Counted from the first letter of the stretch, positions 12,101 to 27,991 are shown. The stretch is 64,000 bases of DNA from Amanita rubescens (GCA_015039365.1 WION01000005.1:124001-188000); one strand, 5' to 3'. Notes: generated by a model from the letters alone, not told the origin. Made by a program: numbers and translations.

Positions 12101-13823
12101 ACGCAATGGAAATGCGCAGTTCTGGACAAACCGCGGCAGAATGCCGGCCGTGGCAAATTGGCCAAGATCCTGGGCGACGAGTATGCAGACAAAGTGGCGA
12201 AAGATTCGCAGCCGTGGTATCTTCGTCCGAATTACGATCCTAGCGAGATCTTGATTGACCCAGACGGCACTATTCGCGGTGGGACACTCGCAGCTCTGGT
12301 GGAACGCCTTACGGCGCACGACCAACTTGGTAAGTGACACTTACTTGTGTTTACGTTTCTTGACATTCTGGATTACGTTTGCAGACCATACCTATACCAA
12401 AGCGTTTTTGATGACGTACAAGTCGTTCACGACTGTGGATGAACTTTTCGACCTCCTTGTTAAGCGCTTCAGTATACAACCGCCACCAAACCTAACCCCC
12501 CAGGAAATGAGTGAATGGGAGAAATTGAAGAAGCGTTTGATTCAGATACGGTGCGCACGTTGCAAGAATGTTACCTGACTATTATTGACAGTGTTTTCCA
12601 GCGTACTCAATACTCTCAAATCCATGATTGCTGACGAAGACGTGTTCGACAAAGAAGACATGGGCATTCTTGATCGTATGATTGATTTCTTGAAATCAGA
12701 TGAAGTACGCCACCTCAATGCTGCGAACTCCTTACGATCGAACATCGAACGTATTGTGCGTTCCTCTTTTTTCTTTGGCCATTCAGGTACTCAGTTATGT
12801 CACAGAAAGCTGGTGATTTGTTCAGACCAACACAAACCAACATGGGTGCCCCTCCATCTTCTATAATACCCAAAAATCCTAAGAAGCTTAAGCTTCTTGA
12901 TATCGAAGCACTAGAATTGGCAAGGCAACTGACCGTAAAAGAAAGTGACCTATATCGCAAAATCAGACCATTGGAATGTCTACAGCGTGCACGGGAGCAA
13001 AAATCCGACAATATGGATAACATTGCAACAGTGATACAGACGAGCAATCGAGTGCGTCCCCTCATTTTTTTCAGATAATTCGACATACTCATGCGTGCAC
13101 AGATCGCGGATTGGGTGGCAGAAGCAATCTTGAACAAAGAGGACTTCCGTAAGCGGGGTAACATTGTCAAGCATTTAATCACAGTTGCCGACGTGTGTCC
13201 TTACATTCTGGGATTTGGAAACGGAATCTAACGTGATTGTTCTAGCGCTGCCGAACATTAAATAACTTTTCGACAATGATTGCAATCACATCAGGTCTAA
13301 ACACTCCACCAATCCGTCGCCTGAAGCGGACATGGGAGCAAGTTGGTCAGCGTCATATGGCCCAGTTCGCGGCCTGCGAAGCGACGATCGACAGCAAAGG
13401 CAACTTCAAGGAATACCGGCGTGTAATGCAAACGGTCAATCCACCATGTGTTCCTTTCATAGGTCTGTTCCTTGTTACCGTAATTCGTCTTAACCGCATT
13501 TACACCATTTTCAGGCGTGTTCTTATCCTACGTTGCAATTCATCCAGGATGGTAATCCCGACATGCTTCCCGGCGGCCTCATCAACTTTCGCAAGCGGCA
13601 CATGTTGTCAGAGGTCATTGGGGATATTAAGCGTTGGCAAGCGCAACCTTTCAACCTGGCACCCGTGCCCATGATCATCAATTTCATTGACGAACACTTG
13701 AACCATTTCAATGACACCAAGGCCTCGAGCGACCGATTCTGGCAGCTGAGCTTAGAACGAGAGCCAAGAGAACGGGAAGACGAGAAGATGGCACGATTAC
13801 TGCAAGAAAGCGGTTTCCTTTGA
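9167..13823 (+). CDS. CDC25: Cdc25-type Ras guanine nucleotide exchange factor with SH3 and WW domains
   Basis: The product should load Ras with GTP at the plasma membrane, upstream of cAMP or MAPK signalling. An SH3 domain lies at about residues 84-145 (ALYDYE ... GWWDGLLGDERGWFPSNYV). Two WW-like segments follow: a degenerate one ending QQSRDLP, and a clearer one running from WIRRLADDG to QWTRP. A long helical middle precedes the RasGEF_N domain (AFLMTYKSFTTVDELFDLL). The catalytic Cdc25 domain spans LELARQLT to the C-terminus and contains VPFIG, IQDGNPDML and INFRKRHML. Nine exons: 9167-9997, 10061-12062, 12120-12329, 12385-12550, 12602-12755, 12806-13051, 13103-13192, 13246-13462 and 13515-13823. 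One +1 change at 13526-13532 is needed to join GVFLS to LQFIQDG. Without that base the sum is 1,407 codons plus stop. The gene follows EFL1 by 131 bp on the same strand. Confidence 0.93.
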
Positions 13824-14179
13824 TCCTAGAAAAAGCATTCCATTCATTGCTCTACATGCTCGCATTGTCATTGCTATCTTATTTCGTCTTTTTACTGGAA
13901 ATTTCCTGGCTCCTTGCGCCTTCTTCACGTTCTGTCTCATCCCCTTGGTCAGTCATAAGCTATCTTTGTCGCTTTCCCTCTCCCCTTCAGGACAAAATGT
14001 ATTATTCGTAACGTACGCGCTTTACTTGGATGTACTATCATAGCTTCTAGGTTCACATATATGGCTTGGATTTGGAAACAATGAAGCATTTGGGATCCGC
14101 TTTGCAAATCGCGCTCAGTCGGCTTGTTTGCCTTTAATAGGCAATAGCCGATGCGGCCTATTCACTAATCACCTTGTAC
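13824..14179. other. Intergenic, RasGEF 3' region and DAD1 promoter
   Basis: I see no gene here. The stretch should hold the end of the RasGEF transcript and the start of the DAD1 transcript. Confidence 0.4.
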
Positions 14180-14509
14180 ATGGACGACGATCATAGCTTC
14201 TTCGAAAGAGAACGTGACAGATTATCGAGGGAAATCACTGCGGTGCGTTGTGACGTGGCGCTCCTTATCGTCATTTGGCTTATCGGACCTAGGGCTTCGA
14301 AGAACTGCTGTCCTCGACGAACGTGCTAAATCGTAAACTGGAAGAAGTAGCTCGGGATGACAAAAGAGTACGATAACATTGCGGCCCTGTGGAGCAGTTT
14401 TTACCAGCTCATGAACGCGCCGGCTGACGAGGGAAAAGATGGCGAGGAGGCGGGCCAACTTGGTCTACCAGGCACAGGCACCCACATCGTAGCTGGAAGC
14501 AGATTATGA
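14180..14509 (+). CDS. DAD1: DASH complex subunit Dad1
   Basis: Dad1 is a small subunit of the fungal DASH/Dam1 ring, which couples kinetochores to spindle microtubules. Exon 1 (14180-14242, 21 codons) encodes MDDDHSFFERERDRLSREI. After an intron at 14243-14292, exon 2 (14293-14509) encodes GFEELLSSTNVLNRKLEEV, then GMTKEYDNIAALWSSF, then a variable Gly-rich tail. These blocks are the family signature. Between them one base must be dropped at 14347-14353 (around GTAGCTC). With that removed the total is 92 residues, a normal Dad1 size. The gene is convergent with PKC1, with 155 bp between stops. It is easily missed by automatic gene calling because it is short, split by an intron and frame-shifted. 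Confidence 0.88.
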
Positions 14510-14664
14510 ACAAGTTTGCATACTATAACAAAGGTCGCCAATATTTATTTATTTTGTACACGATGCACGCAGTCTAATCGAAACAATGTACTACAGTATG
14601 GGGTGACACTCGTAGAACAGACATGTAGGTTACAACAACGTAATTGTCCGAATTGTCCGAAAAT

Positions 14665-18511
<3,847 letters not shown>

Positions 18512-18614
18512 TGTCGGCCAGACGCAAAGAGGATCGCGCTTTGAGATGAAGACGGATAAGAAGGGAGAACTGAAATCAAGGTTGGCGGGGCTGTGACATT
18601 ATGTAATACTTTTT
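18512..18614. promoter_or_regulatory. Shared intergenic region of PKC1 and the gene at 18615
   Basis: About 100 bp separate the divergent start codons. A shared or overlapping promoter is inferred from spacing only; I see no named motif. Confidence 0.4.
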
Positions 18615-20496
18615 ATGCCTTCTGCCGCCTCCGACCACGCCGCCCTTTCCCTCAACGCTATTCATCTCATTGCTTTCCGTAACGAGTCCGTGCGCCTTTC
18701 CACCTCTGCTATTCCGCGGAAAATTCACGCAGTCGCTGCTCCGGACCTCGTCCTTTCTCTTTCCGGCACACATGATCGCGCCGAAATTCCCGCAAAGGTT
18801 ATGGCGCAATCTCATATTGCAAATCATCTCGTTCAGTACTTGCGCATGGTTATTCCTCCTGCTCAACCATCTGTGTCTGCCATCGTAACCTGGACTTTGA
18901 CAGAACGCTGCCCAGCTAGGTTTAGATTATGTGTCTGGGATCGTTCATGATAATGAAGATAGCAAGCCCAAGCGTTCGTTGTTTCATCGGCAAATTTATT
19001 GCTTGATTGGATCACATTTCAGTCGTCATTCGGTCTGGCCGTACCTCTTCTCTACAGCTTCAACGTCTCCCCACGTGTGCTACCTTGATCCAAATTGAGC
19101 TTGCATATATCTGGCAAACTTCCTCTCAGAAAACGAAACTGAACGTTGGTCCACTTACTGATCCATTTTCCCAGATTCTCTCTCTTCCTTATCAGACTTT
19201 GCTCGGTACCGTTGTGGAGCGTTTCGTGATTTCTGATCTTGTCAAGTGCGCTCAATAGAACAAGTTGGGACTGTACTTGACGAATTCTTATAGGCGTTAT
19301 CCGTTCATATTCGGGCCTTGGCACCGGGTAACTTTTGTCTGTACAACGTAAACAATTCATTTGATCACAAATCCCAGCAACTTGATATTGAAGCGTCATT
19401 CTTCCCTGTCATCTACCGCTCTATTAGCGGCATCGTGGATCGGTCTCCAAACCTTCCCTTCAAAGAAAAATGCGGCGAACTATTCATGGTTCCGTTTCCA
19501 TTGGAATGCGATTTCACTTCGTCTTTGATCGATATAAATAGGTTTTGAGGGAAAATCTAATCTCCAAGGCCGCCCAATCTGCAGCGTCACTGTCCAAAGC
19601 ATTAGACGCACACGATATCTCTATTGATCCCGTTGGTTTTCATACGTCAATGTCTGAACTTGATATACTGTGCCTGGCAATGGAGCACCTGTTTCAGGAC
19701 GGCATGCCGCCACCCAAATTCAAAGTTTGTGTCTTAAGTTGATTTGACGTTCGCTCTAACTCTTTCCAGGGATCAAAGAAAAGCCTTGGATCGGACCGGG
19801 TGGAAGATGAAGAACTTTCTCAGAAAATGTCAGAGGGCTCACCTGACGGGGTACCAGAACCTCGCCAAAACGTTCTGTGGGAATTGCATTCTGAAGACGC
19901 CCCTAATGACACAAGCGATTCAATGGACTATTCCGTGCGCTCATCATATGAGCGGTTTCCTTTCGGACTTTATGAGTCTGACCTGTTTCGATCGAAAACA
20001 CATCAGAACAAGGATTCCAAAGACCGAGGACTCAGTTCACCTATTGAGGATTGTACTCTCGACTGGGACAGCGATAGCGAACTCTTGCAAGATGAGCTCA
20101 GCAATCGAGTTAGCCAACTTCAGGCTTCCCTTGAACATTCAAGACTTCCATCAGTGGAAAGGGGATATCCAAAGCCTTGGCTCAGCGTTAATGACTGACG
20201 ATGACACGGACAATTTACATCTAATTGAAAGCTGGCCGGTGGGCGCGTGTGACGAGGCTTCTGAGCACGAGCCCCTGTTCGCGTTGGACGAAATGCAGGA
20301 TAGCGCATCAGGGTCGCCGACATGCGATGAATGGACCACAGAGAATCTTTTTGCACACGAGGAGCCTGAAGGGAATCGATCTACGTCTAATTTTTCTGGC
20401 TGTGGACCTGGGATACTTGATACGGATAATGACATTGATCTGCTTTCAGAAGCCAGTACAGAAAGCACGAGTAGCATTCTCAACCTTGAGCCTTAA
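18615..20496 (+). CDS. Unidentified protein with acidic C-terminal half
   Basis: I do not recognise this gene. A first exon opens at 18615 with MPSAASDHAALSLNAIHL and stays open about 270 nt. Further coding segments lie at about 19025-19215, 19297-19545, 19545-19723 (before an intron ending TTTCCAG) and 19770-20496. The C-terminal part is rich in Asp, Glu and Ser (for example SGSPTCDEWTTEN, DTDNDIDLLSEAS), suggesting a disordered acidic tail. Several frame changes are needed: one near 19540 (-1 or +2) and a +1 at about 20157-20164 (AAAGGGG). The early exon borders are not secure. No transmembrane segment or signal peptide is evident. Its start is about 100 bp from that of PKC1 on the opposite strand. 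Confidence 0.5.
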
Positions 20497-20966
20497 CGGG
20501 GACAGACATGAGTACGTGACCCAAAACGTTGCAAATTCTATCTTATAACGATGCCACGACTTTTCACACGTTATTCAGCCCTCTGGCCACATGTTCTAGA
20601 GTCGATCGAGGTTATTCCAGGTTCGGGTGTCCCCTGCAGAGCTGGGAAGGCGGTGCAAGTTTCGGATCAAGTTTTGTTTACGACTTGTAGCAGTTAGGGA
20701 GAATGTAATGTAAAACAACTACTATTGTTGAGGAGAGGATGACACCATATCCGGAGCATAGCCAACGGAAAAGGCAACAATGAGGTAAATTGGAGTCGAT
20801 GCCGCACAATTGAACCTCCGACGAAACTCCGCAGAGTGTGATCCAAAAATGAATCGACGTCTCTGCAAAGGCCAATTACTATAAAACCTGCCCTTGACCC
20901 ATCATCGCTCCCCCCGCTCGTAGCCGCTCTTCCTCCTTTCCCGAGCTTCAGCTATACAAACCCGCT
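20497..20966. other. Intergenic, likely IGO1 promoter
   Basis: No gene is supported. A C/T-rich stret‌ch just before 20967 resembles the pyrimidine-rich region that often precedes fungal start codons. Confidence 0.4.
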
Positions 20967-21570
20967 ATGCTTCCGGCCCGGCGCAACAAGATCGACATCA
21001 GCGTAAGTCTCATTTCATCTTGCGTCCCCAATTATCCTCATCCTGTCTCCAGAAATTGTCAGCGCAGGAGCAGCAGCTGTTTTTCAAGTATGGAAAGGTT
21101 CCGACGCACAAGAACATTCTCATGCAAAAGGTTCGTGCGGGTCTGCGCCCCTGGAATTGACCTCATACTAAGATCCTTTCCAATAGGAACGTAAATATTT
21201 CGACTCGGGTGACTACGCCCTGTCCAAGGCTGGTCGTGCACCGCCCACCATCGTCGGAACCGCTATACCTAATCCTGAGAAGTACGTAACCCGTCTCCCC
21301 ACGCTGACGCCGCATCATTGATTTCCTTTGATTAGCATTCCCCATGCTTCCGGAGGTGCTGGTCACAATGGACACCAAGGACTTTCGGTGTCACCGACCA
21401 GCTCAAGTACCGTGATCAAAGAAAGCAATCTGGCACATCAGGAGATTAAAGGATCGGACCCCATTGACTCTGAGCCAAGGGAACAGACGGAACAGGTTCC
21501 TATGGAGGCTGAAACGACAGCCACAGATCTTCCCGAGTCTGATCAGGTTGAACAGACACCTTCGGACTGA
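20967..21570 (+). CDS. IGO1: Endosulfine/ARPP19-family protein Igo1 (PP2A-B55 inhibitor)
   Basis: Phosphorylated Igo/endosulfine proteins inhibit PP2A-B55 and act in quiescence entry, mRNA stability and mitotic entry downstream of Greatwall/Rim15. The conserved core is FKYGKVPTHKNILMQK followed by KYFDSGDYALSKAG; the Ser in FDSGDY is the kinase target site. I read four exons: 20967-21002, 21053-21130, 21187-21281 and 21336-21570. They total 147 codons plus stop with clean phases and no frame break. The C-terminal 70 residues are acidic and Ser/Thr-rich, without recognised motifs. Confidence 0.94.
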
Positions 21571-22408
21571 GCTTGTAAAAGCTCGGGTGTCGGTCGACTA
21601 TCGATGGTGACCGTCAATCCAGTCGCAGTCCCACACGAAATAATATGCGGTGCTAGCTGTACCATGCCTCATTTCCTGTCCACCTGTGCGTATCATTCCC
21701 GATATACTCTGTATGAGTTGGTCAGCACATTCGTCGATGACTCGACTACGTAATTATACTTAGGTTTCATATCCAGTCCTTATGCAGGTCTATAGCCGAT
21801 TCCAAGTGGCTCGTGGTTAATAAGTTGTATACTTTTTCTCTCTTGTATTGGAACTGGATTGTAACATGATTTCGGGTGCAGCGGTACGCATCTGTTCTTG
21901 TGATTAGTTGACACAGCAAATTATACGCGGTCTCCGAGGTAACCCGGGGTTGTGAATGCACATGCGCAGTTTCTTCCAATATGGTAGTTCCTGGAACTTT
22001 CCAAAGCAGGCTTGAGGCACCATCTTGCTTGGCGTAAACCCAAACCCAATCTTGTCGTTTGTTTGAGGAAAAATCAAAACGTCTAAATGCGATGATTAAA
22101 TGTACTCGGTGCAATACATATTTCTGCTAATACTTACAAACTGAAATATTATTGTGAACATTTTTTCGAGTCTTGTAGTGTACTACTTGGCATTTCGCAT
22201 GCGAGAGTGAGAGAATGACTCAAGTCCACGCACCATCACCGGTGCAAAATTACTAGATCGTGTTGATTACGCTAAGCGCGAGCATTGTGTTCAAAATGCG
22301 GCGAATCGCAGGTGAAATAGGACTCAAAGCAGACTGCATACTTTGCGTAATACTGACTGTCGCGTCTGGTCACAGCCGCGTCACTCTCGTTCTCCCACAT
22401 TTCCAGCA
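21571..22408. other. Intergenic region without a supportable gene
   Basis: A 115-codon open frame on the minus strand (21767-22114) shows no motif I recognise and no clear gene structure, so I do not call it. The right part should contain the POL12 promoter. Confidence 0.4.
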
Positions 22409-24601
22409 ATGTCCACAGCCGGAGACTTGAAGCAAGGGTTAATTTCGACCTTTGGCGACGTCGTCGCCTCAGACAATGATCTCATGCAGCAATGTACGCG
22501 CGTACCTTTTCATTTCACGACCATTTCTTATACCCACATACTATACTAGGCATCTCTGTATGCCAGTTATACAACTTACCACCAGAAGATTTACTATGGA
22601 AGTGGGAAGCAATCAGATTCAAACCAAATTCACTACTCTCTGCTTCCGAAAACCCAACCTTTAACATGGAGTCTATTGCCGCGATCAAGGGTCAACTTAC
22701 GCGCGAATTGAAAGAGGGATCTAAACGAAAGCCACAAGTGCGGCCGAATCAGTTTGTATTTCCGGCAAACTTGCAACGGTCCAGATTCACCTCAAGATCG
22801 CATGTCGTGAAGACAGAACCTAGTGACGTTCACTTGAGCGGTTCTGCAGCCGTAGATTTCAGAGGTCCGAGAACTGATGAAGCATCGAAAAAAAGGCGCG
22901 CTTGTGAGCTTTTATCGGTATCGCGTTTGGGATTTCTAGACAAGTATAGACAGATCGGTATATGTATGAAAAGATAACTGAAAGGAGTGAAGGTATTCGA
23001 ACAACGAAACTAGCCTTTTTGCTGTATTCAATATGTGTTGTTGTAGTTCTGGACGACAGAATTGACGAGCTTGCAGAGCTTGTTCGCGATCATTACGCCA
23101 TGGCCGATCTAGGTGATCCTTCAGCATCTACGGACGTCGGTGTTCTCTGATTATTGTACATGTATTATCCTTACTGAGAAAATAATAGGGTGACATAACT
23201 GTCGTTGGCCGCATTACACAAGAAAACTGAGGCCAGCAAACTCACCGAGGCGGCAGTATGGCTGGAATCATCACGTATACTTGGTTCTGGATCGCGGATT
23301 CCTCTTCGCTTTGATCCCGGAATCAAAATACGTGGCTGTATAAAGGGTGCGGGAGGCCTTGGTCTATTTCCTGGGGCCATCGTCGCTTTGAAGGGCAGGA
23401 ACGGCGGAGGTGGATGGTTCCAAGTGTCCGAGGTGTTAGGCGTAAGTGTTTGGAAGAATTGACAGATGAATCCCATTGATTCTTTTATTCTCAAGTTACC
23501 ACCTCCTCGACCAGCACCTCCCTTTGGGCCTTCGACGTCTAAAATCGATTCAACTTCGTCATTTACAATGGATATAGCGTGTGGACCATATACCCTGGAT
23601 ACCGATCTACAATATGCGCCCCTGAAGCTTTTCTTCGAGCAGATCAGGGCTACGAAACCGAATGTCGTGTTATTGGTAAAGAATTTACTTGCGTGCGGTT
23701 ACTTTTGCATGATCTCGTCCAGATGGGTCCATTTGTGGACTTGTCACATCCCAGGATAAAGATCGGTGACTTTGACTCATCACCATCAACGATATACGAA
23801 GCGCGGTTCTTGAACCCTCTGAAATCATTTCTCGAAGCTTCTCCGGAAAGCATAGTACTTCTTTTGCCAAGTGTCCGAGACCTGCTGAGCGATCACGCCG
23901 TTTACCCTCAAAGCGAGCATCCGGAAGAATTAACGGGCGGCCATCCAGTAAGACTTTTGTACATTTCCTTGGTCGATTCTTGAGCGATGACGTTTCTTAC
24001 ACAGCGAATACGTCTGCTTCCCAATCCAGCGCGGTTCACAATCAATGGTATTTCGTTCGGTGTTACAAGCGTGGACGTTCTGTTCCACCTCAAACGGGAG
24101 GAGTTCGTTAAGCGAGGGGAAGAAGCTGACCCGATCTCACCAACATCAGCAGAAGATACTGGTTCAGATGTAATGGGCAACCTTTGCCGCCATTTACTGC
24201 AGCAACGAAGGTTTGTTGTATAAAATCAGCTCCGGGCTTTTCTTAAAATACGCTTGATTCTGTATAGCTTCTATCCCCTGTTCCCGGTGCCGACAGACGT
24301 ATCACACGAAGTTAATCTCGACATCTCACATTCTGATGGCCTAAGAATGACGAATGCCGATAACACGTATGCACCCGACGTGCTAATCGTGCCTAGCAAA
24401 CTGAAAGAGTTCAGCAAGGTAAGTAGGCCAATATCTCGGCTTTACTAGCTGTATTTGTCTGGGATACAGATGGTACATTCGACTCGTGCAATAAACCCGT
24501 CATATATCAACAAAGCGAAATATGCCAAGCTTCATGTATCAAGCGGCGAGATGCCCGGGAAGGATAGGGTCGGCGCCACTCTTGCCAAGCTTGAGGCATA
24601 G
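22409..24601 (+). CDS. POL12: DNA polymerase alpha subunit B (Pol12/POLA2)
   Basis: This is the regulatory B subunit of the polymerase alpha-primase complex, needed to start DNA replication. Exons: 22409-22493, 22550-22903, 22954-22992, 23047-23135, 23189-23441, 23496-23675, 23723-23947, 24005-24210, 24268-24418 and 24470-24601. The N-terminal domain contains CQLYNLPPEDLLWKWEA. A 39-nt exon supplies RYMYEKITERSE, leading into VLDDRIDELAELV. The OB-fold region has DITVVGRIT, and the inactive phosphoesterase domain has GPFVDLSHPRIK and VLLLPSVRDLL. The C-terminus has ADNTYAPDVLIVPS. The donor at 23136 is a weak GTCGGT. One +1 event is needed in the A4 run at 23223-23226 (between GRITQE and TEASKL). 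Without it the total is 570 codons plus stop, near family size. Confidence 0.95.
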
Positions 24602-24771
24602 CACACAACGAATTGTTTGTAAGTTAGGACACTTTGAAGATCATCATGCATTAGTGCACATTTTCAATAGGAGATGATTAATAAATGTTTCAGTTCTTGT
24701 CTGAGGAACTGCACCCGAACTCCTAATTTAATAATATTCACTGCTCACTACTCACTACTCACTACTAAACA

Positions 24772-27700
24772 CTAAGCTATAAGACAACAAGTTATTGATT
24801 TGCTGCTGCTGTCACCCTCTTGTGCTTTACTAAGCATGACTTCCCTGAAGTGGATTGTAGTTGGGTGTTGGGATCCCATAGTTTCCTCCATTAACATGAT
24901 GGCTTGTGAAAGTAAAGCATCAGCCTCATCCAACCTCCCCTGACTTTGGTATGTGACTGCTAGATTAGCCATGCTTGTCAGAGTATCTGGGTGGTGTGAT
25001 CCAAGCTTTTCTTTCATTGCCTCCATGACTTGTACCTCCAGCTTCTCTGCTTCATCCAACCTCCCCTGGTTCTGATATGTGGATGCTAGATTAGCCATGC
25101 TTCTCAGAGTGTCTGGGTGGTGTGATCCAAGCTTTTCTTTCCTTGCCTCCATGACTTGTACTTCCAGCTTCTCTGCTTCATCCCACCTCCCCTGGTTCCA
25201 ATATGTGGATGCTAGATTAGCCATGCTTCTCAGAGTGTCTGGGTGGTATGATCCAAGCTTTTCTTTCCTTGCCTCCATGACTTGTACCTCCAACTTCTCT
25301 GCTTCATCCAACCTCCCTGGTTCTGATATGTGGATGCTAGATTAGCCATGCTTCTCAGAGTGTCTGGGTGGTGTGATCCAAGCTTTTCTTTCCTTGCCTC
25401 CATGACTTGTACCTCCAGCTTCTCTGCTTCATCCCACCTCCCCTGGTTCCAGTATGTGGCTGCTAGATTAGCCATGCTTGTCAGAGTGTCTGGGTGGTGT
25501 GATCCAAGCTTTTCTTTGCTTGCCTCCATGACTTGTACCTCCAGCTTCTCTGCTTCATTCCACCTCCCCTGGTTCCAATATGTGGATGCTAGATTAGCCA
25601 TGCTTGTCAGAGTATCTGGGTGGTGTGATCCAAGCTTTTCTTTCCTTGCCTCCATGACTTGTATCTCCAGCTCTTCTGCTTCATCCCACCTCCCCTGGTT
25701 CCGATATGTGGATGCTAGATTAGCCACGCTTGTCAGAGTATCTGGGTGGTGTGATCCAAGCTTTTCTTTGCTTGCCTCCATGACTTGTACCTCCAGTTTC
25801 TCTGCTTCATCCCACCTCCCCTGGTTCTGATATGTGGATGCTAGATTAGCCATGCTTGTCAGAGTGTCTGGGTGGTGTGATCCAAGCTTTTCTTTGCTTG
25901 CCTCCATGACTTGTACCTCCAGCTTCTCTGCTTCATTCCACCTCCCCTGGTTCCGATATGTGGATGCTAGATTAGCTATGCTTGTCAGAGTGTCTGGGTG
26001 GTGTGATCCAAGCTTTTCTTTGCTTGCCTCCATGACTTGTACCTCCAGCTTCTCTGCTTCATCCCACCTCCCCTGGTTCCAATATGTGGATGCTAGATTA
26101 GCCATGCTTATCAGAGTGTCTGGGTGGTGTGATCCAAGCTTTTCTTTGCTTGTCTCCATGACTTGTACCTCCAACTTCTCTGCTTCATCCCACCTCCCCT
26201 GGTTCCAATATGTGGATGCTAGATTAGACATACTTCTCAGAGTGTCTGGGTGGTGTGATCCAAGCTTTTCTTTCCTTGCCTCCATGACTTGTACCTCCAG
26301 CTTCTCTGCTTCATCCCAACTTCCAATGTGATCAAATACAAGCGCAAATCTAACACATTCATCATCAAAGTAGACAATGCTTGAACTTAACTCTAATGAA
26401 TGATTATAATTCGTTCTAACTATGTGGGGCAAGCAGGCCACAAAACTTATAGTTGTCAACTCTATAGTTGAACTCTACAGAACAGGCTAGCATGGCCCTT
26501 GTCATTAAAATCTGCCTGTTCAATTTCCATGTCTGGAATCCTGTTTCTGTTCCAGTAATTCACTAATGGGTGGACTGAATACATTTTACCGCTCTTCTTG
26601 AGCAGGGAAAATGATAGCAGCACTCGCATCCCTAGTTGAAATTGAACCACATCCCACTCTCTCATCTTATCTAAAAACAACACATTAGGATCCAACATTG
26701 TTACTGACAATGGGAGACCCAGTTTCTGTTCTGCATCAATGTTCCTCTTCTTGTAGTTTTCTGCTGCCATTTTGAACAAGTCTTCTGGTATATTCTCATG
26801 ATGCAGAAGGCAATTATTCTATAGAGGGTAGTAGCACTCTTAGCTGCTGTAGCCCCAAAATCCTACCCCCTTTGCATTGTGCCTCAATCCTTTTCATTGA
26901 AATCTCCCAAGTCTCAAATGTAGATGATCCATAATTAGATGCACCTTTGAAAGAAGGATTAGACATCAATTGCCCATGATTCTTGGCATATAGTTCTAAG
27001 TAATCCTCAAGTGGACATCTGCAAGCTATCATGTATGCCCCAGCTTGGTCAATTGCAAGAGGTATGCCACCAAGCTTTGAGACAAGCTGCTTGGCCAAAA
27101 TTTGAACTTCCTTAGATGTACAATTTACTCTGGCTGATTTGAAAAGCAGCAATAGAGCCTCTTCTTCTTCCATTTCCAGAACTTCCATAGAATCCTCTGT
27201 GATCCTAACCAATTCAAAATTCCTGCTGGTTATCAAAATATTTCCTCCATTTCCAGGTGGGAGAAACTTCTCAACCACTTGGTATCCACCATCTGCATTA
27301 TCATATATCATCAGCCAATTTGACTTTCCAGAAATCCATTTGAGAGTGTGTGCAGCTGAAACAGCCTCAAGAGGGGCATTATTTGCCTTAGCAATTTGCC
27401 TGAGTCTGAGATCAATAGTACTTTCTGAAGAAGCATCAACCCAAAATATGTCAGAAAATCTACAGTAACTCAATTATTTTATATAGCTACAGAGGTCTAG
27501 TAGCACTCACAAATTTTCATTTTCTTCAGTAAATTTGAGGCAAATCTGAGTTTTGCCAATACCTCCCAAACCATGCAAAAGAAATGATTTCCTTTTCTCC
27601 ATGGCATTGGATACAAAATGATCCTTTAGCCTCTGTAGATATGCACTACGACCTGTAAACATAGTGCTAGAATGCCTCACAGGAGGCAGAGACTGCTATC

Positions 27701-27991
27701 ACTTCAGTAGAAACAGAAGAATTGTTGATTTGCTAAGTGTCATCATCATTATGGATATCTTCACAACAGCACAAAATCACAACTAGTACATAATTCCCAT
27801 GAACATCAATGAACTGGCTATATTTGCAATTGTGAAGCCCTGAACAAAGATACCTGTATTGCAGGTCCAGAGCTGGCTGCAAGTGCAACTGGAGAGACAT
27901 TATTGCTATTGACTTCTCCAGACTTATCAACTGTTGCATCATAACTTTTGTTAATAGTTTCCTTACTGGATGAGAAGCACTGGTTGTCCAT
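24772..27991 (-). pseudogene. NB-ARC protein with twelve kinesin-light-chain-type TPRs (NLR/STAND type), probably broken
   Basis: STAND NTPases of this layout are candidate fungal nonself-recognition proteins; the function here is unknown. A start at 27991 gives a short Ser/Asn-rich N-terminus. After an intron come LPPVRHSS.MFTGR and the P-loop GLGGIGKT. The next exon (from about 27459) carries the Walker B-like WLMIYDNAD, ILITSR and GGIPLAIDQAGAYM. The C-terminal part from about 26330 to 24890 is a TPR array of twelve 42-residue units (consensus like EAEKLEVQVMEA.KEKLG.HHPDTL). Frame is lost several times: near 26830-26870, around 26460-26490 and near 26420. A -1 change also falls at 25315-25317, where a C4 seen in every other unit is C3. 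Lesions in both directions suggest a decayed allele, although the window's general indel pattern makes sequence error possible. There is no large N-terminal effector domain. Confidence 0.75.
24890..26325 (-). repeat. Tandem 126-bp repeats encoding TPR units
   Basis: About twelve head-to-tail units of 126 bp (42 codons) are near-identical at nucleotide level, with blocks such as TGGGTGGTGTGATCCAAGC recurring every 126 bp. The outermost units diverge more. Such uniformity implies recent unit gain or gene conversion. The unit count could be miscounted in a collapsed assembly. Confidence 0.93.

Noticed and set aside
21767..22114. 115-codon open frame on the minus strand
   Set aside because: No motif, no clear start context or partner exons, and it lies between the IGO1 end and the POL12 promoter; likely chance.
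25079..26331. Plus-strand open frames with repeated DARLAMLLRVSGW units
   Set aside because: These are antisense shadows of the TPR repeat array; their regularity comes only from the 126-bp repeat.
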